From positions 97,814,852 to 97,878,851 of the forward strand of contig NC_134401.1 in assembly GCF_050003625.1 (NCBI RefSeq): a DNA stretch of 64,000 bases, read 5' to 3'. The DNA is from Haematobia irritans (lineage: Eukaryota > Arthropoda > Insecta > Diptera > Muscidae). The notes below the pieces were generated by a model. That model had not been told where the DNA came from, made no database searches, and saw nothing but the letters and a program-made list of their open reading frames with translations. The translations under genes and the position numbers were made by a program. Shown here piece by piece: positions 20,022 through 31,455 of this stretch. The stretch's first letter is position 1. Each line of letters opens with the position of its first letter.

Positions 20022-21590
20022 CCATAGGATGGGGGTATATTAACTTTGTCATTCCGTTTGTAACACATTGAAATATTGCTCTAAGATCCCATAAAGTATA
20101 TATAGTCTGGGTCGTGGTGAAATTCTGAGTCGATTTGAGCATGTCCGTCCGTCTGTTGAAATCACGATAACTTCCGAACGAAACAAGCCATCGACTTCAA
20201 ACTTGGCACAAGTAGTTGTTATGGATGTAGGTCGGATGGTATTGCAAATGGGCCATATCGGTCCACTTTTACGTATAGCCCCCATATAAACGGACCCCAA
20301 AATTTGGCTTGCAGACCCTCTAAGAGGAGCAAATTTCATCAGATCCGGCTGAAATTTGGCACAGGGTGTTAGTATACGGCCTCTAACAACCATGCAAAAA
20401 TTGGTCCGCATCGGTCCATAATTATATATAGCCCCCATATAAACCGATCCCCCGATTTGGCTTTCGTAGCGTCTAAGAGACGCAAATTTCATCCGATATG
20501 GCTGAAATTTGATACAGGGTGTTAGTATATGATATTTAACAACCATGCACAAATTGGTCCACATCGGTCCATAATTATATATAGCCCCCATATAAACCGA
20601 TCCCCAGATTTGACCTCCGGAGCCTCTTGGAAGACCAAAATTCATCTGATTCAGTTGAAATTTGGTACATGGTGTTAATATATGGCCTCAAACACCCATG
20701 CAAAAATTGGTCGAAATCGGTCCATAATTATATATAGCCCCTATATTAACCGATCCCCAGATTTGAACTTCGGAGCCCCGTGGAAGAGCAAAATTCATCC
20801 GATCTGGTTGAAATTTGGTACGTGATGTTAGTATATGGTATCCAACAGCCATGCAGGAATTGGTTCATATCAGTCCATAATAATATATAGCCCCCCTTTA
20901 AACCGATCCCTAGATTTTGTTTTGGAGAAGCAAAATTCATCCGATCTGGTACGTGGTGTTAGTATACGATATTTAACAACCATGCCAAAAGTGGTCCATA
21001 TCAGTCCATAATCATATATAGCCCCATATAAACCGATCCAAGAGGCTCCAAAGCCAAATCTCGGGGCTTTGGAGCCTTTTGGAGGAGCAAATTTCATTCG
21101 AGTCAGTTGAAATTTGGTATATTGTGCTAGTATATGGCCGTTAACAACCATGCCTAACTAGGTCTATATCGGTCTATAGTTATATATAGCCCTCAGATAA
21201 ATCGATCCCTAATCACACAAAAATTGGTCCATATCAAGTTCATAACTGTATATAGCCCCCATATAAACGACCCCCATATTTCAATTCTAGCTTTCTACGT
21301 ACCGTGCAAAAGTTCATATCCGTTCTTTCCTATACGTATATACCAGTCAAGAATTGAATTATATACGTATTTAAGTTCCTTTTTTTGTCTAATATATACC
21401 ACGTATGGACTAACTCACAATTTAGAAAACGAAGTTAAGAAGTTTTAAGATACCTTGGCATCGTAAGTATTTCCACAACCCAATTAATTCGATTGTGGAT
21501 GACAGTCTTTCGTAGAAGTTTCTACGCAATCCATGGTGGAGGGTACATAAGCTTCGGCCTGGCCGAACTTACGGCCGTATATACTTGTTT
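20022..21590 (+). mobile_element. DINE-1/Helentron-like element (second subfamily)
   Basis: 5' stem TACCCTCCACCATAGGATGG GGGTATA, then AACTTTGTCATTCCGTTTGT, a CATAAAGTATATATAG block, GTCCGTCCGTCTG, followed by about six ~153-bp units (ATAGCCCCCATATAAACCGA ... to GGTCCATAATTATATAT). The 3' end has GTAGAAGTTTCTACG, GGTGGAGGGTACATAAGCTT, the hairpin TTCGGCCTGGCCGAA and ATACTTGTT. The units leave long open frames on the minus strand, but no real gene. Confidence 0.8.
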
Positions 21591-21599
21591 TTACTTGGC

Positions 21600-22303
21600 T
21601 TCGTTAAATCAGGAAACTTTTAGTAAAAGACACCTTAAGACAACAGAAATGGGTAAAATAAAAAGAAAACTTAGTTAAAACTATTCAGGAGGCTTTGTAG
21701 TATATACTGAATTTTACCGTATAAATTTTTCTTGTTTCGTTTTCTTGATTTTAACATTGAATATTTAACCGGCTGGAAAAAAATTAGAGCACAAGAAAAC
21801 GGTGATTATCGGTCCATATATTAGTATAGCCCCCATAAGAACGATCTCCCAATTTAACTCCTTGGGTTTTTGGAAACCTTAGTTTTTATCCGATTTGGCT
21901 GAAATTGTAAATATTCTGGTATTTAAGGCTCGCAAAAACGTGTATCGGATTAAGTTTTTATCGGTCCATTTGGTAATGCCTCCATATAAACCGATTTCAC
22001 TTCTTGATGGTATAGAAATTGCTTGAAACTCAATGCAAAATTTCCAGAATTTACTTCTCGGGTGAAAATCTACAGATTTAAGATTTCAAATCAAGACATT
22101 ATTTTATAAATTTTTTGCGGACTTACAAGAGATGTTAATGATTCCTCTAAAACTCAAACAAAAATGGTTCTTATAAATCCAGAATCTGATATAGTTTTCA
22201 TAGGTAAAATATTTTATCGTATAAATTTTTCTTGTTTCGTTTTCTTGATTTTAACATTGAATATTTAACCAGCTGGAAAAAAATTGGGGCACAAGAGGGT
22301 TAA
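21600..22303. mobile_element. piggyBac-like MITE fragment interrupted by a 416-bp DINE segment
   Basis: 21600-21793 matches the element that begins TTAACCCTCTAATGCCC at 29908. 22212-22303 repeats its last ~85 bp and ends GGGGCACAAGAGGGTTAA, an inverted match to the left end, with TTAA at 22300-22303. TTAA plus CCC termini suggest piggyBac mobilisation. Between the two copies lies DINE-like sequence (21795-22210) almost identical to 24685-25100. Confidence 0.55.
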
Positions 22304-23179
22304 GTCATTAAGAGTCTTGCCAACTTAAGAACATAAAACTTCCACAAAATGTAGAAACCACGGAATTTAAATTTAACTAAAATTAAATTTTACTTTATGT
22401 CCCCATCTACAATCTTTTCAAATATCTATAAAAAAATATCTGCAAGAAAATTCATTCTATTTCTATTTATACAATATTTGTGTTATTTAATATAATGAAA
22501 AATTCTCAAAAACAAAAAAACACTGTCCCAACCATTGATAAGGTGTTAACAATGAAAGTACAAGTTAATGGTTTAGTGCCATGATGTGGTTGGGTGGGGG
22601 AGGGAGGGAGAAACGAAAAGAGTTTAAATTATCCAAACGATAAGAAATCAAAAAATAAATCAAGTTTCTTATCTTTATGCAGATAACTTTTGGATAAGTT
22701 AACTAAGTACCTTGCTCTTTTATGGTAAACATCTACGAATGAGATTCGAGATATTGATACCATAATCTAAAAATATCCTAAGTCATTCTGGCATTTTTAT
22801 ACGGTTGCACAATTTTGATTTATATTGAATTTCTTGAAGTTTTATTGTGTCTAGTTGTTGACCTGAATTTGGGAAGATTTGCAGGCCATCAGTGTGGTTT
22901 ATGAATCAAAAATATGATACCATTTATATATTTTTGGGAATTTCCTCAGAGCTAATGTGGGATTTCTCTTGAAAGCTCCATATATAAGATTTAGAGAAGA
23001 AATCCAAAAGCTATTGTTACGTACCACCACCATACATCAAATATAATAGCTTGCTTTGAAAACTCTTCATCGTAGCGAATTACTTGAAAATTTTATAGAA
23101 TTTCAGGCAAAGTTTATCACCGATACTCTGCCATGAAGATAGGTTTAAATGTTAAGCTTGTCGAAATTAAATTTAAAGT
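22304..23179. other. Non-coding intron sequence, nothing recognised
   Basis: Roughly 880 bp without a recognised repeat or exon. A GGTTGGGTGGGGGAGGGAGG purine tract lies at ~22590-22610. Confidence 0.45.
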
Positions 23180-23761
23180 TTCTATATGTGGCTCATGCTG
23201 CGTGAGAAGGCTGTTAGGATGGCAAATGTTCGATGGGAGAATTGCAAGGGTTGTAACGACACCAAGCAAATATGGCCCCATTTCAATTTAAACCGCACAC
23301 TAGATATGCTAATGTTCTCGAGACGTCAGATATCACTCCTGATATCTGCTATAACGGGTCGCTGCCTGATAGGCGATTTTGCAAAAACTATTGGCGCGAA
23401 GTATAATGACTATTGTATGAGCTGTCATGATGCGGAGGAAAAAGAATCAATTAAACACATCTTGTGTGAGTGTCCTGCATTTTGTGTAAAGCGCAAGCAA
23501 CTTTTAGGAGCATATAGCTTCAGATTACTGGCGGATCTGGAAAATGTTAACTTAAGCAGTCTGCTAATGTTTTTGGAACAATCTGCTTGGTTCAAGAAAG
23601 AAAAATAATCAAGAATTTTCAGCGGTTAAAACTAGAAGTGCCCATATGTAATAGGTACTTTTAGTTAATGTGGTATCACAATGGACTGAATAGTCTAAGT
23701 GAGCCTGAATCTTAATCGGGCTGCCACTTTAACCTAACCTAACCTAACCTTCTATATGTGG
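23180..23761 (+). mobile_element. 5'-truncated LINE with TSD; its 3' end matches the SINE
   Basis: TTCTATATGTGG occurs at 23180-23191 and 23750-23761. The 558-bp insertion between contains the end of an ORF2 and ~140 bp of 3' UTR: GTGGTATCACAATGGACTGA, ATAGTCTAAGTGAGCCTGA, ATCGGGCTGCCA, then (CCTAA)n. The last ~80 bp are nearly the same as the SINE 3' end. The exact 12-bp TSD implies a fairly recent event. Confidence 0.92.
23192..23608 (+). pseudogene. C-terminal fragment of a LINE ORF2 (RNase H/Cys-rich tail)
   Basis: An open frame of about 138 codons lacking its start. It reads ...VRWENCKGCNDTKQIWPHFN, then RTLDMLMFSRRQISLLISAI, TGRCLIGDFA, then DYCMSCHDAEEKESIKHILC ECPAF. The pattern WP..N..RT..L...SR..IS..I..ITG.CLIG..A, followed by CxxC...EE...H.LC.CPA, is characteristic of the C-terminal end of I/LOA/Outcast-type LINE ORF2 proteins, after the RNase H domain. 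Truncation follows from incomplete reverse transcription. The frame is intact to its own stop, consistent with youth. Clade is not certain. Confidence 0.85.
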
Positions 23762-23842
23762 AGACTACATGGAATTTTAGATTTCTGAACCTAAATAGGA
23801 ACCGATTTTCAGCCAAATCGGATCTTAGACCCATTTTTATGC

Positions 23843-25312
23843 CCACGGGTCTTAATAAGTTTGTCATTCCGTTTGTAACACCTCGAAATATCGATTTCCA
23901 ACTATATAAAGTATATAGGTATTCTTGATCAGCGAGAAATTCTAAGACGATATAAGCATGTCCGTCTGTCCGTCTGTTTGTCTGTTGTAATCACGCTACA
24001 GCCTTCAATAATTGCGCTATCGTCCTGAAATTTGGCACAGATTCGTCTTTTGTTTGCAGGCAGGACAAGTTCGAAAATGGGCTATATCGGTCCAAGTTTT
24101 GATATAGTCCCCATATAAACCAACCTCACGATTTGGGGTCTTGGGCTTATAAAAACTGTAGTTTTTATCCAATTTGCCTGAAATTGGAAATCTAGAAGTA
24201 TTTTTGGACCATAAAGAGGTGTGCCGAAAATGTTGAGTATCGGTCTATGTTTTGGTATAGCCCCCATATAGAGCGATCTCCCGATTTTTCTTCTTGGGCT
24301 TATAGAAACCATATTTTTTATACAATTTGCCTGAAATTGGAAATCTAGAAATATTTTTGGACCATAAAGAGGTGTGCCGAAAATGTTGAGTATCGATCCA
24401 TGTTTTGGTATAGCCCCGATATAGACCGATCTCCCGATTTTACTTCTTGGGCTTATAGAAACCGTAGTTTTTATCCAATTTGCCTGAAGTTGGAAATCTA
24501 GAGGTATTTTTGGACCATAAAGAGGTTTGCCAAAAATGGTGAGCATCGGTCCATGTTTTGATATAGCCCCAATATAGACCGATCTCCCGATTTTACTTCT
24601 TGGGCTTCTAGAATCCGTAGTTTTTATTCAATTTGCCTGAATTTGAAAATCTAGAGGTATTTTCGGGCCATAAAGAGGTGTGCCGAAAACGGTGATTATC
24701 AGTCCATATATTAGTATAGCCCCCATAAGAACGATCTCCCAATTTAACTCCTTAGGTTTTTGGAAACCTTAGTTTTTATCCGATTTGGCTGAAATTGTAA
24801 ATATTCTGGTATTTAAGGCTCGCAAAAACGTGTATCGGATTAAGTTTTTATCGGTCCATTTGGTAATGCCTCCATATAAACCGATTTCACTTCTTGATGG
24901 TATAGAAATTGCTTTAAACTCGATGCAAAATTTCCAGATTTTACTTCTCAGGTGAAAATCTACAGATTTAAGATTTCAAATCAATACATTATTTTATAAA
25001 TTTTTTGCAGACTTACAAGAGAAGTTAATGATTCCTCTAAAACTCAAACAAAAATGGTTCTTATAAATCCAGAATCTGATATAGTTTTCATAGGTAAAAT
25101 CTTTAAATTTATCTTCGTGAAGTTTACTGATTGAACTGGTCTGCTGGACAGATCAAGCAGAGCAGTTCAATCATTACACTTCACGAAGATAAATTTAAAG
25201 AATTAAATAAATTCAAACCCCCCTGAAATTTCAAAGTTAACCCTAATCTTTGATTCATGGTGGTGGGTATTTAAGATTCGGCCCGGCCGAACTTACTGCT
25301 GTATATACTTGT
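23843..25312 (+). mobile_element. DINE-1/Helentron-like element (first subfamily) with internal snap-back
   Basis: It begins at GGGTCTTAATAAGTTTGTCA, has ACTATATAAAGTATATAGG, CCGTCTGTCCGTCTG and about three ~156-bp units. It ends with GGTGGTGGGTATTTAAGATT, the hairpin TTCGGCCCGGCCGAA and GTATATACTTGTTT. An inverted repeat at 25101-25200 interrupts the usual 3' part. Confidence 0.8.
25101..25200. repeat. 45-bp inverted repeat, 10-bp loop, within the DINE-like element
   Basis: Left arm 25101-25145, right arm 25156-25200, three mismatches by eye, loop 25146-25155. The left arm corresponds to normal element sequence (compare ~58735-58785); the right arm is an added inverted copy. Confidence 0.9.
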
Positions 25313-26830
25313 TTACTATACCGATCGTCTTAGAATTAAATTCAGAGTCGATTTAGCGATGTCCGTCTGTCTGTCTGGCAGTCTTTTCATGTATTTTGGT
25401 GTGCAACGTATAGTTCGCAGTTAAATTTGCGTAGGGTCTTACTTCGGCTCAATTACAATCCCTATTGATTTTGTTAAAAAAATCGGTTTAGATCTAGATA
25501 TAGCTACCATATATATTTATCACCGATTTGTTTATAATTGACGTGCTTATAAACCGATCTTCTTCAAATGTCATATATTCAAATATTAGTCTCGTAAATC
25601 TTGCAAAATATCAGACAAATCGGTTTACATTCAGATATAGCTCTCATATTTATCTTTAGCCCGATTTAGAATCATCGCTCAAAATTTCGAATTTATTTAA
25701 AATTTTGCATATAGAATAGAATTATTATATTAGCAATGTGTGCCAAATTTAGTCAAACTCGGCTCAGATTTAGACAAAGCCCCCATATATTTTTCCCATT
25801 TTGGGCAAAAAATGGCCAAAATGCATACATTTTCCTTGCAAAATCGTCACTGCTAAATCGAAAACTTGTAAAAATGATTAAAATTTTTATATACCGCTAA
25901 TACATATCTATTGTCCGAAAAATCATAAATATTTCCATATTTATACCCTAAACAACATAGTGGTCATTGTACCCTATGTCACATAGGGCTCAGGGTATAA
26001 TAACTTCGATCTGCCAAAAAAATGAGCCAGAAATATTGAGTTTAGATCCCATAAAATATATACCAATTGAATCATCACCTGAGGCGATTTAGCCATTGGT
26101 TTCCGTCCGTCTGTCAATGTATTTGTTGTTCGCATGATTCCTATCGCAATTATTACCCGACGTTGATGAAATTAGGCCCAGAGTATTTTGTTGACACAAG
26201 AAGCAAAAGCTATTGAAATTTGAAAAGTCGGATCAAATTTAGCTCCCATATATAATATTTACCTCCCGCTTTCGACATTATACTTCTTTACTAACCAATC
26301 GTTTTGCACAATTTGGCAGAAAGTAATATAATTCACCATTCTTCAAGTGTGCAAAATTTTATCGATATTGGTTCAGAATTAGATATAGCTCTCATACAAA
26401 TGCATCGCCCGATATTCCCAAATTTGACTATCAAACCCTTCTCTATTACCCGATCTTACTCAAAGTTGGCTAGATCTAATATTCTATAGTACTAACTATA
26501 TATTCAAAATTTCATTGAAATCGGTTCAGATTTAGATATAGCTCGCATATATTTGCATCGCCCGATTTTCAAAAATTTTATCATAACAGCCTTATTTATT
26601 AACCGATTTTACTCAAATTTAGCAAAAACTAACATTCTGTGATATCAACCAAACCCGCCAAATATCATCCAAATCTGTTTAGAATTAGATATAGCTCTCA
26701 TACATATCGTATGTATCGTCCGATTTTCAAAAATTTACTCCTCTTTAACCTATGTTTGACCAAAATAGTCGATCTTACTCAAATTTTGCACAAGCTAACA
26801 TTCTACAGTATCAACCAAACCAGACCAAAT
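25313..26830. mobile_element. DINE-like elements of a third subfamily, degraded
   Basis: Units carry CGATTTCAGATTTAGATATA-like text with GCTCCCATATATA and CGCCCGATTTT. A new 5' end seems to start near 25975 (CTCAGGGTATAATAACTTCG, AGATCCCATAAAATATATACC, CCGTCCGTCTGTC). The 5' part at 25320-25380 (GTCCGTCTGTCTGTCTGGC) belongs to another copy. No gene is present. Confidence 0.6.
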
Positions 26831-26833
26831 ATA

Positions 26834-27352
26834 TACGGCCGTACACTCAAAAAAAGTGAACTCTCTATTTCACTAAAGCCAATTTAATTTTATTTTAGTT
26901 CATGGAGTTATTATGTTTGGAGAAAGTTTCCTCTACTCTAACAATTTTTTGTGTACGTTAGTTTAATTAACTAAAATCGAGGAAAAAAATATACACAAAT
27001 GAAGAATAAAGTTTAACTAAATTCGTGTCTTCCACAAAATAGTTCAATATTTCTTTAAATTTGTAAATTTTACTACAAATGCGTTCATCATGAACTTCGT
27101 ATGTCACTAAAGACATTCTTGCAATTTTGAACTCCAAGTTTTTCCTTCAAACTAAAAAATGTTCTTTAACAAGTGAAAAAACTTAGTTATGTCTAATAAA
27201 TTTTCTTGAATTTATCGAAAAATATTTACTTATTTTTATGACATCGGCGTGATGCAAAAGTTTGTAATACTGTTTAGTTAAAATTTTCTAAAAATATTCA
27301 AAATTTTCTAAAATTAACCAAAAGTTTTCTTCCTGGTGGGTTCACTGTTGTT
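26834..27352 (+). mobile_element. MITE, 'GTGAACCC' family, near full-length
   Basis: It begins ACACTCAAAAAAAGTGAACT and ends CCTGGTGGGTTCACTGTTGT. The reverse complement of this copy aligns along its length with 50286-50777, and its last ~150 bp align with 36800-36926. No ORF of note. Confidence 0.75.
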
Positions 27353-27356
27353 TCAA

Positions 27357-27600
27357 TGTAAGTTCGGCCAGGCCGAATCTTAAGTACCCTCCACCATGGA
27401 TTACGTAGAAACTTCTACTAAAGACTGTAATCCACAATCGAATCACTTGAGTTGCGGTAACACTTGCCGATGGCAAGGTATATTAAAACTTCCTTCACAC
27501 CGTCTTCTAAATTGTAAGTTAGTCCATATGGGGGATATATTAAACAAAAAAAGGCGATTAAGTACGTGTATATTTCAGTTTTTCTATAAATATAGATAAA
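27357..27600 (-). mobile_element. DINE-like 3' end, minus orientation
   Basis: TTCGGCCAGGCCGAATCTTA at ~27362, GTACCCTCCACC, GTAGAAACTTCTAC and TTAGTCCATATGGGGGATAT are the inverse of the 3' end at 58940-59140. Confidence 0.7.
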
Positions 27601-28330
27601 TATATATAATAGAAATAAAAAGTTGAAAAATTTTTCTACAGAAATAAATTTTTGACAAAACTTTCCATAGTAATAATATTTTGACAAAATTTTCTATAGA
27701 AATAAAATTTTGACAAAATTTTCTATAGAAATAAAATTTTGACAAAATTTTCTATAGAAATAAAATTTTGACAGAATTTTCTATAGAAAAACAATTTGGA
27801 CAACATTTTTTATAGAAATAAAATTTTGGCAAAATTTTCTATAGAAATAAAATTTTGACAAAATTTTCTATAGAAATAAAATTTTGACAAAGGTTAGGTT
27901 AGGTGGCAGTCCGATGTATCAGACTCACTTAGACTATTCAGTCCACTGTGATACCACATTGGTGAACTTTTCTCTTATCACTGAGTGCTGCACGATTCCA
28001 TGTTAAGATCAATGACAAGGGACCTCCTTTTTATAGCCGAGTCCGAACGGCGTTCCACATTGCAGTGAAACCACTTAGAGAAGCTTTGAAACCCTCAGAA
28101 ATGTCACCATCATTACTGAGGTGGGATAATCCACCGCTGAAAAACTTTTTGGTGTTCGGTCGAAGTAGGAATCGAACCCACGACCTTGTGTGTGCAAGGC
28201 GGGCATGCTAACAATTGCACCACGGTGGCTCCCAATTTTGATAAAACTTTCTATAGTAATAAAATTTTGAAAAAATTTTCTACAGACATAAAATTTTGAC
28301 AAATTTTGCTATAGAAATAATATTTTGGTA
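27601..28330. repeat. 29-bp minisatellite array split by a SINE
   Basis: About ten units at 27610-27891 and three at 28233-28325, followed by TTTTGGTAGATTATCTTTGG, the same cap as elsewhere. The SINE at 27892-28232 interrupts it. Confidence 0.85.
27880..28246 (-). mobile_element. Full-length SINE, minus orientation, in minisatellite
   Basis: The SINE body is about 27892-28232: (TTAGG)n tail at 27893, box B complement GGAATCGAACCCACGACC at ~28170, head GGAGCC ending at 28232. AATTTTGACAAA on the left and AATTTTGATAAA on the right form a probable TSD. Confidence 0.88.
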
Positions 28331-29660
28331 GATTATCTTTGGCGATATATACCAATTTTTGTGTGATTGGCCATCGGCTATATCTAACTATAGACCGATA
28401 TGGACCAATTTTTGCATGGCTGTTTGCGGCCATGTACTAGCGCAATGTACCAAATTTCAACCGAATCGGATGAATTTTGCTCCTACAAAATGTTCCGGAG
28501 TTCAAATCTGGGGATCGATTTATATGGGGACTATATATAATTATGGACCGATATACACACAAAAAAATTTATTCTGAATCAATCACGAAATTAATTGATC
28601 CAATTAATTTTTTAATTGAAATGTCTTCAATCACCGAAATGATAGTGATAATTAAAAAATTAATTGACAGTCAATTAAAAAATTAATTAATCCAATTAAA
28701 AAATTAATTGATACTGTTAATTTGTGTGATTGATTTTTATTTCAATTAAAAAATTTGTTGATTCAATTAAATTTTTAATTGAATATTTTTTAAAACTCAA
28801 TTAAGATTTTAATTGGAAAAATTTTCGTGAAATTTTTTTCTGTGTAGATACATTTTTGCATGGTTGTTAGATACCTATACTAACACCATGTAATAATTTT
28901 CAACCGGATCGGATTAAATTTGCTCTTCCAAGAGGCTCCGGAATTCAAATCTGGGGATCGGTGTATATGGGCTCTATATATATTATTATGGTTATTAGAG
29001 ACCATATACTGACACCACGAACCAAATTTCAACTGGATCGGATGAAATTTGCTTCTCTAAGAGGCTCCGCAAGCCAAATCTGGGGATGGTTTTATATGGT
29101 GGCTATATATATTTATTGACCGATATGGACCAATTTTTGCGTGTTTGTTAGAGACCATATACTAGCACCACATACAAAATTTCAACCGGATCAGACGAAA
29201 TTTGCTTTTATAAGAGGCTCCGCAAGCCAAATCTGGGGATCGGTTTATATAGGGGCTATATACAATTATGGACCGATATGGACCAATTTTTGCATGGTTG
29301 TTAGAAACTATATACTTACACCACATACCAAATTTCAACCGGATCGGATGAATTTTGTTCCTCCAAGAGTTTCCGCAAACCAAATCTGGGGATCAGTTTA
29401 TATGGGGGCTATACATAAAAGTGGTCCGATGTGCCCATTTGCAATGCCATCCGACCTACATCAATAACAACTACTTATACAAAGTTTCAAGTCGATAGCT
29501 TGTTTCGTTCGGAAGTTAGCGTGATTTCAACCGACGGACAGACATGCTTAAGTCGAGAATTTCACCACGACCCAGAATATATATACTTTATGGCAAAATT
29601 TCGATGTGTTACAAACGGAATGACAAAGTTAATATTCCCCCAATCTTTTGGTGAAGGGTA
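28331..29660 (-). mobile_element. DINE-like element, second subfamily, minus orientation, with MITE inside
   Basis: About seven ~153-bp units (GACCGATATGGACCAATTTT, TTTCAACCGGATCGGATGAA, TCTGGGGATCGGTTTATATG). It ends with the inverted 5' part: GACGGACAGACATG, ATATATATACTTTATGG, GTTACAAACGGAATGACAAA and a diverged TATACCC stem (GAAGGGTATA at 29651-29660). Confidence 0.75.
28556..28847. mobile_element. AT-rich MITE with TTAATTGA motifs
   Basis: It starts ACACACAAAAAAATTTATTC and ends AAATTTTTTTCTGTGTA, inverted relatives. The interior has repeated CCAATTAATTTTTTAATTG palindromes. It splits a DINE unit: GACCGATAT on the left and ATACATTTTTGCATGG on the right. Confidence 0.65.
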
Positions 29661-29702
29661 TAACAATATCTTCCAAAACATTTCAAATTTAGATATCGCT
29701 CC

Positions 29703-30529
29703 TATACACTCAAAAAAAAGTTTACTTGGATCCAAAGATTTTGACCTTCCTTTAATGATTTTGTTATTGATTCTGAGCCAAAAAAATACGGGTTCTTTAA
29801 AATAAGGAATTTTTTGTGACCTATTTGGCTTTAAATGTAGGATGTATAAAATTGATATTAGGATACAGATTTCATTTATCGAATTTTCATTCTATTTTTC
29901 CGGTATATTAACCCTCTAATGCCCAATCCCGCCTTTAGGCGGGCTTCATTTAATATGGAAACTTTTAGTAAAACACACCTTAAGACAACAAAAATGGGTA
30001 AAATAAAAAGAAAACTTAGTTTAAACTGTTCAAGAGGCTTTGCAGCATATACTGAATTTTACCGTATACATTTATCTTGTTTAGTTTTCATGCTTTTGTG
30101 TCTTTAACATTGAAAATTTAATCAGCTGGCACAAAAATCTATACACGTACAAACAAATGTCAGTTTAAAAATCCAAATTACGACGGATACTTCGAAGTAA
30201 AAAATATTTTCTTAATTCCAAAAAAAAAAAACGTTAAACCAAAGATGTTAAATCCTCAAAATAAATCTTAGCCTATATTTGAAGAGTTTTTATGTTAAAT
30301 CTAAAGATTCAATATTTCATTTAATTTAAAGACGATTTCTTTAAATCAAAAATGTGTTTCTTTACTTTAAGGAAAATTAGTATTAGTTGAAAGACATGCA
30401 ACTTTAACGAAGGGATGCAAATTTTCAAAATGTGTGTCCTAAATTCAATAAAAAAAATATTGGAAGCAATGATAATAAACTTCCTTTTAATTAAAATTTC
30501 ATTATTTTAAAGAAATTTGTCCTTACCAT
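29703..30529. mobile_element. ACACTGAAAAAA-family MITE with a piggyBac-like MITE inside
   Basis: 29706-29905 matches the start of the copy at 61666 (ATGATTTTGTTATTGATTCT and GAGCCAAAAAAA). At 29908-29911 TTAA precedes CCCTCTAATGCCCAATCCCG, a piggyBac-like insert to ~30150 whose far end is missing. 30170-30529 is the remaining part and is shared with 34168-34500. Confidence 0.55.
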
Positions 30530-30683
30530 ACCATATACACTGAAACAAAATATTTACGTGATATTAAAGATTACGTAACCTCAATTTTAGGATGCGCAAT
30601 TGACACACTATAAATTGCGCATCCTAAAATTGAGGTCACGTAATCTTTAATATAACGTAAATATTTTTTTCAGTGTATATGGT
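30530..30683. repeat. Near-perfect foldback (70-bp arms)
   Basis: Arms 30530-30600 and 30612-30683 differ by one indel and two substitutions. The tips read ACCATATACACTGAAA and the loop is ~11 bp (ACACACTATA). A foldback MITE or snap-back derivative; no coding content. Confidence 0.9.
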
Positions 30684-31160
30684 TCGCCCGATTTTTCAAA
30701 TTTGGTTTAAATCAGTTCAGATTTAGATATTGCTCCCATATATAACTCTCGCCCGATTTACACTCATATGACCATGGAGGCCAAAGTTATTCTCCCATTT
30801 ACGTGAAATTTTGCAGAGATAGCAGAATTATTATTCTAACTATGCATGTCAAATTTGGTCAAAATCGTTTCAGATTTAGATATACATAGCTCCCATATAT
30901 ATACGCTAAAGTGGGGGAAATATGGTAGAATGTTTCACATTTTAGACCCATTTTCAATGGGATTTTCCTCCAATAAATAATAAAGCTTCCATATATTTGT
31001 TCTTCCGGTTTCTACAAATATGGCTAAAATACCCACATTTGACACAAAATTCTGTGAAGATTTCCCCATATAGTAGTCATATCCTACACACTGTAATGCC
31101 ACACTTTCCACAGAAAGGTCGAGTTTTAAATAAAGCTCCGACTTGTAGAAATTTAGATAT
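30684..31160. mobile_element. DINE-like third-subfamily fragment
   Basis: Contains CAGTTCAGATTTAGATATTG, GCTCCCATATATAACTC and GCCCGATTTACAC, the same unit text as 37100-37450 and 41760-42540. Confidence 0.6.
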
Positions 31161-31164
31161 TTTG

Positions 31165-31455
31165 AGGTCAAACGTTTCAGACAAGCGTTGGAATGCAATA
31201 AAAATCATAAAAGACTATAAAAATTATTTATTTGGCACAATATCACACATTTTTTTAATTCACGTCCAAAACACTGAATTGGGATCGCACCTTAAAAAGT
31301 GATGCAACTTCAGTACAACGGCTGTTGAAATAGTGAACATCCGTCCTATGACAAGTCCACGATAAAGTCATCGCTTCTGCGCCAATTTTGCACCACTTCT
31401 GGACCCAAAAAGAACATTTTCAGTATTTTTTGGCGACTTTTTTTGCTAGGTATGT
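31165..31455 (+). mobile_element. Partial MITE, 'CCCAGCAAAAAAA' family
   Basis: Matches the second half of 61979-62542: CACTGAATTGGGATCGCACC, GCAACTTCAGTACAACGGCT, ATCGCTTCTGCGCCAATTTT, ending GGCGACTTTTTTTGCTAGG. Confidence 0.75.

Noticed and set aside
20049..20645. 198-codon minus ORF and similar ones at 24082, 53440, 56936 and 60330
   Set aside because: They follow the ~153/156-bp DINE units; repeats of triplet length keep frames open. Listed as a finding for testing but not as genes.
23186..23608. Host gene starting with ATG at 23186
   Set aside because: The ATG is in the TSD of a truncated LINE; the frame is the LINE ORF2 tail.
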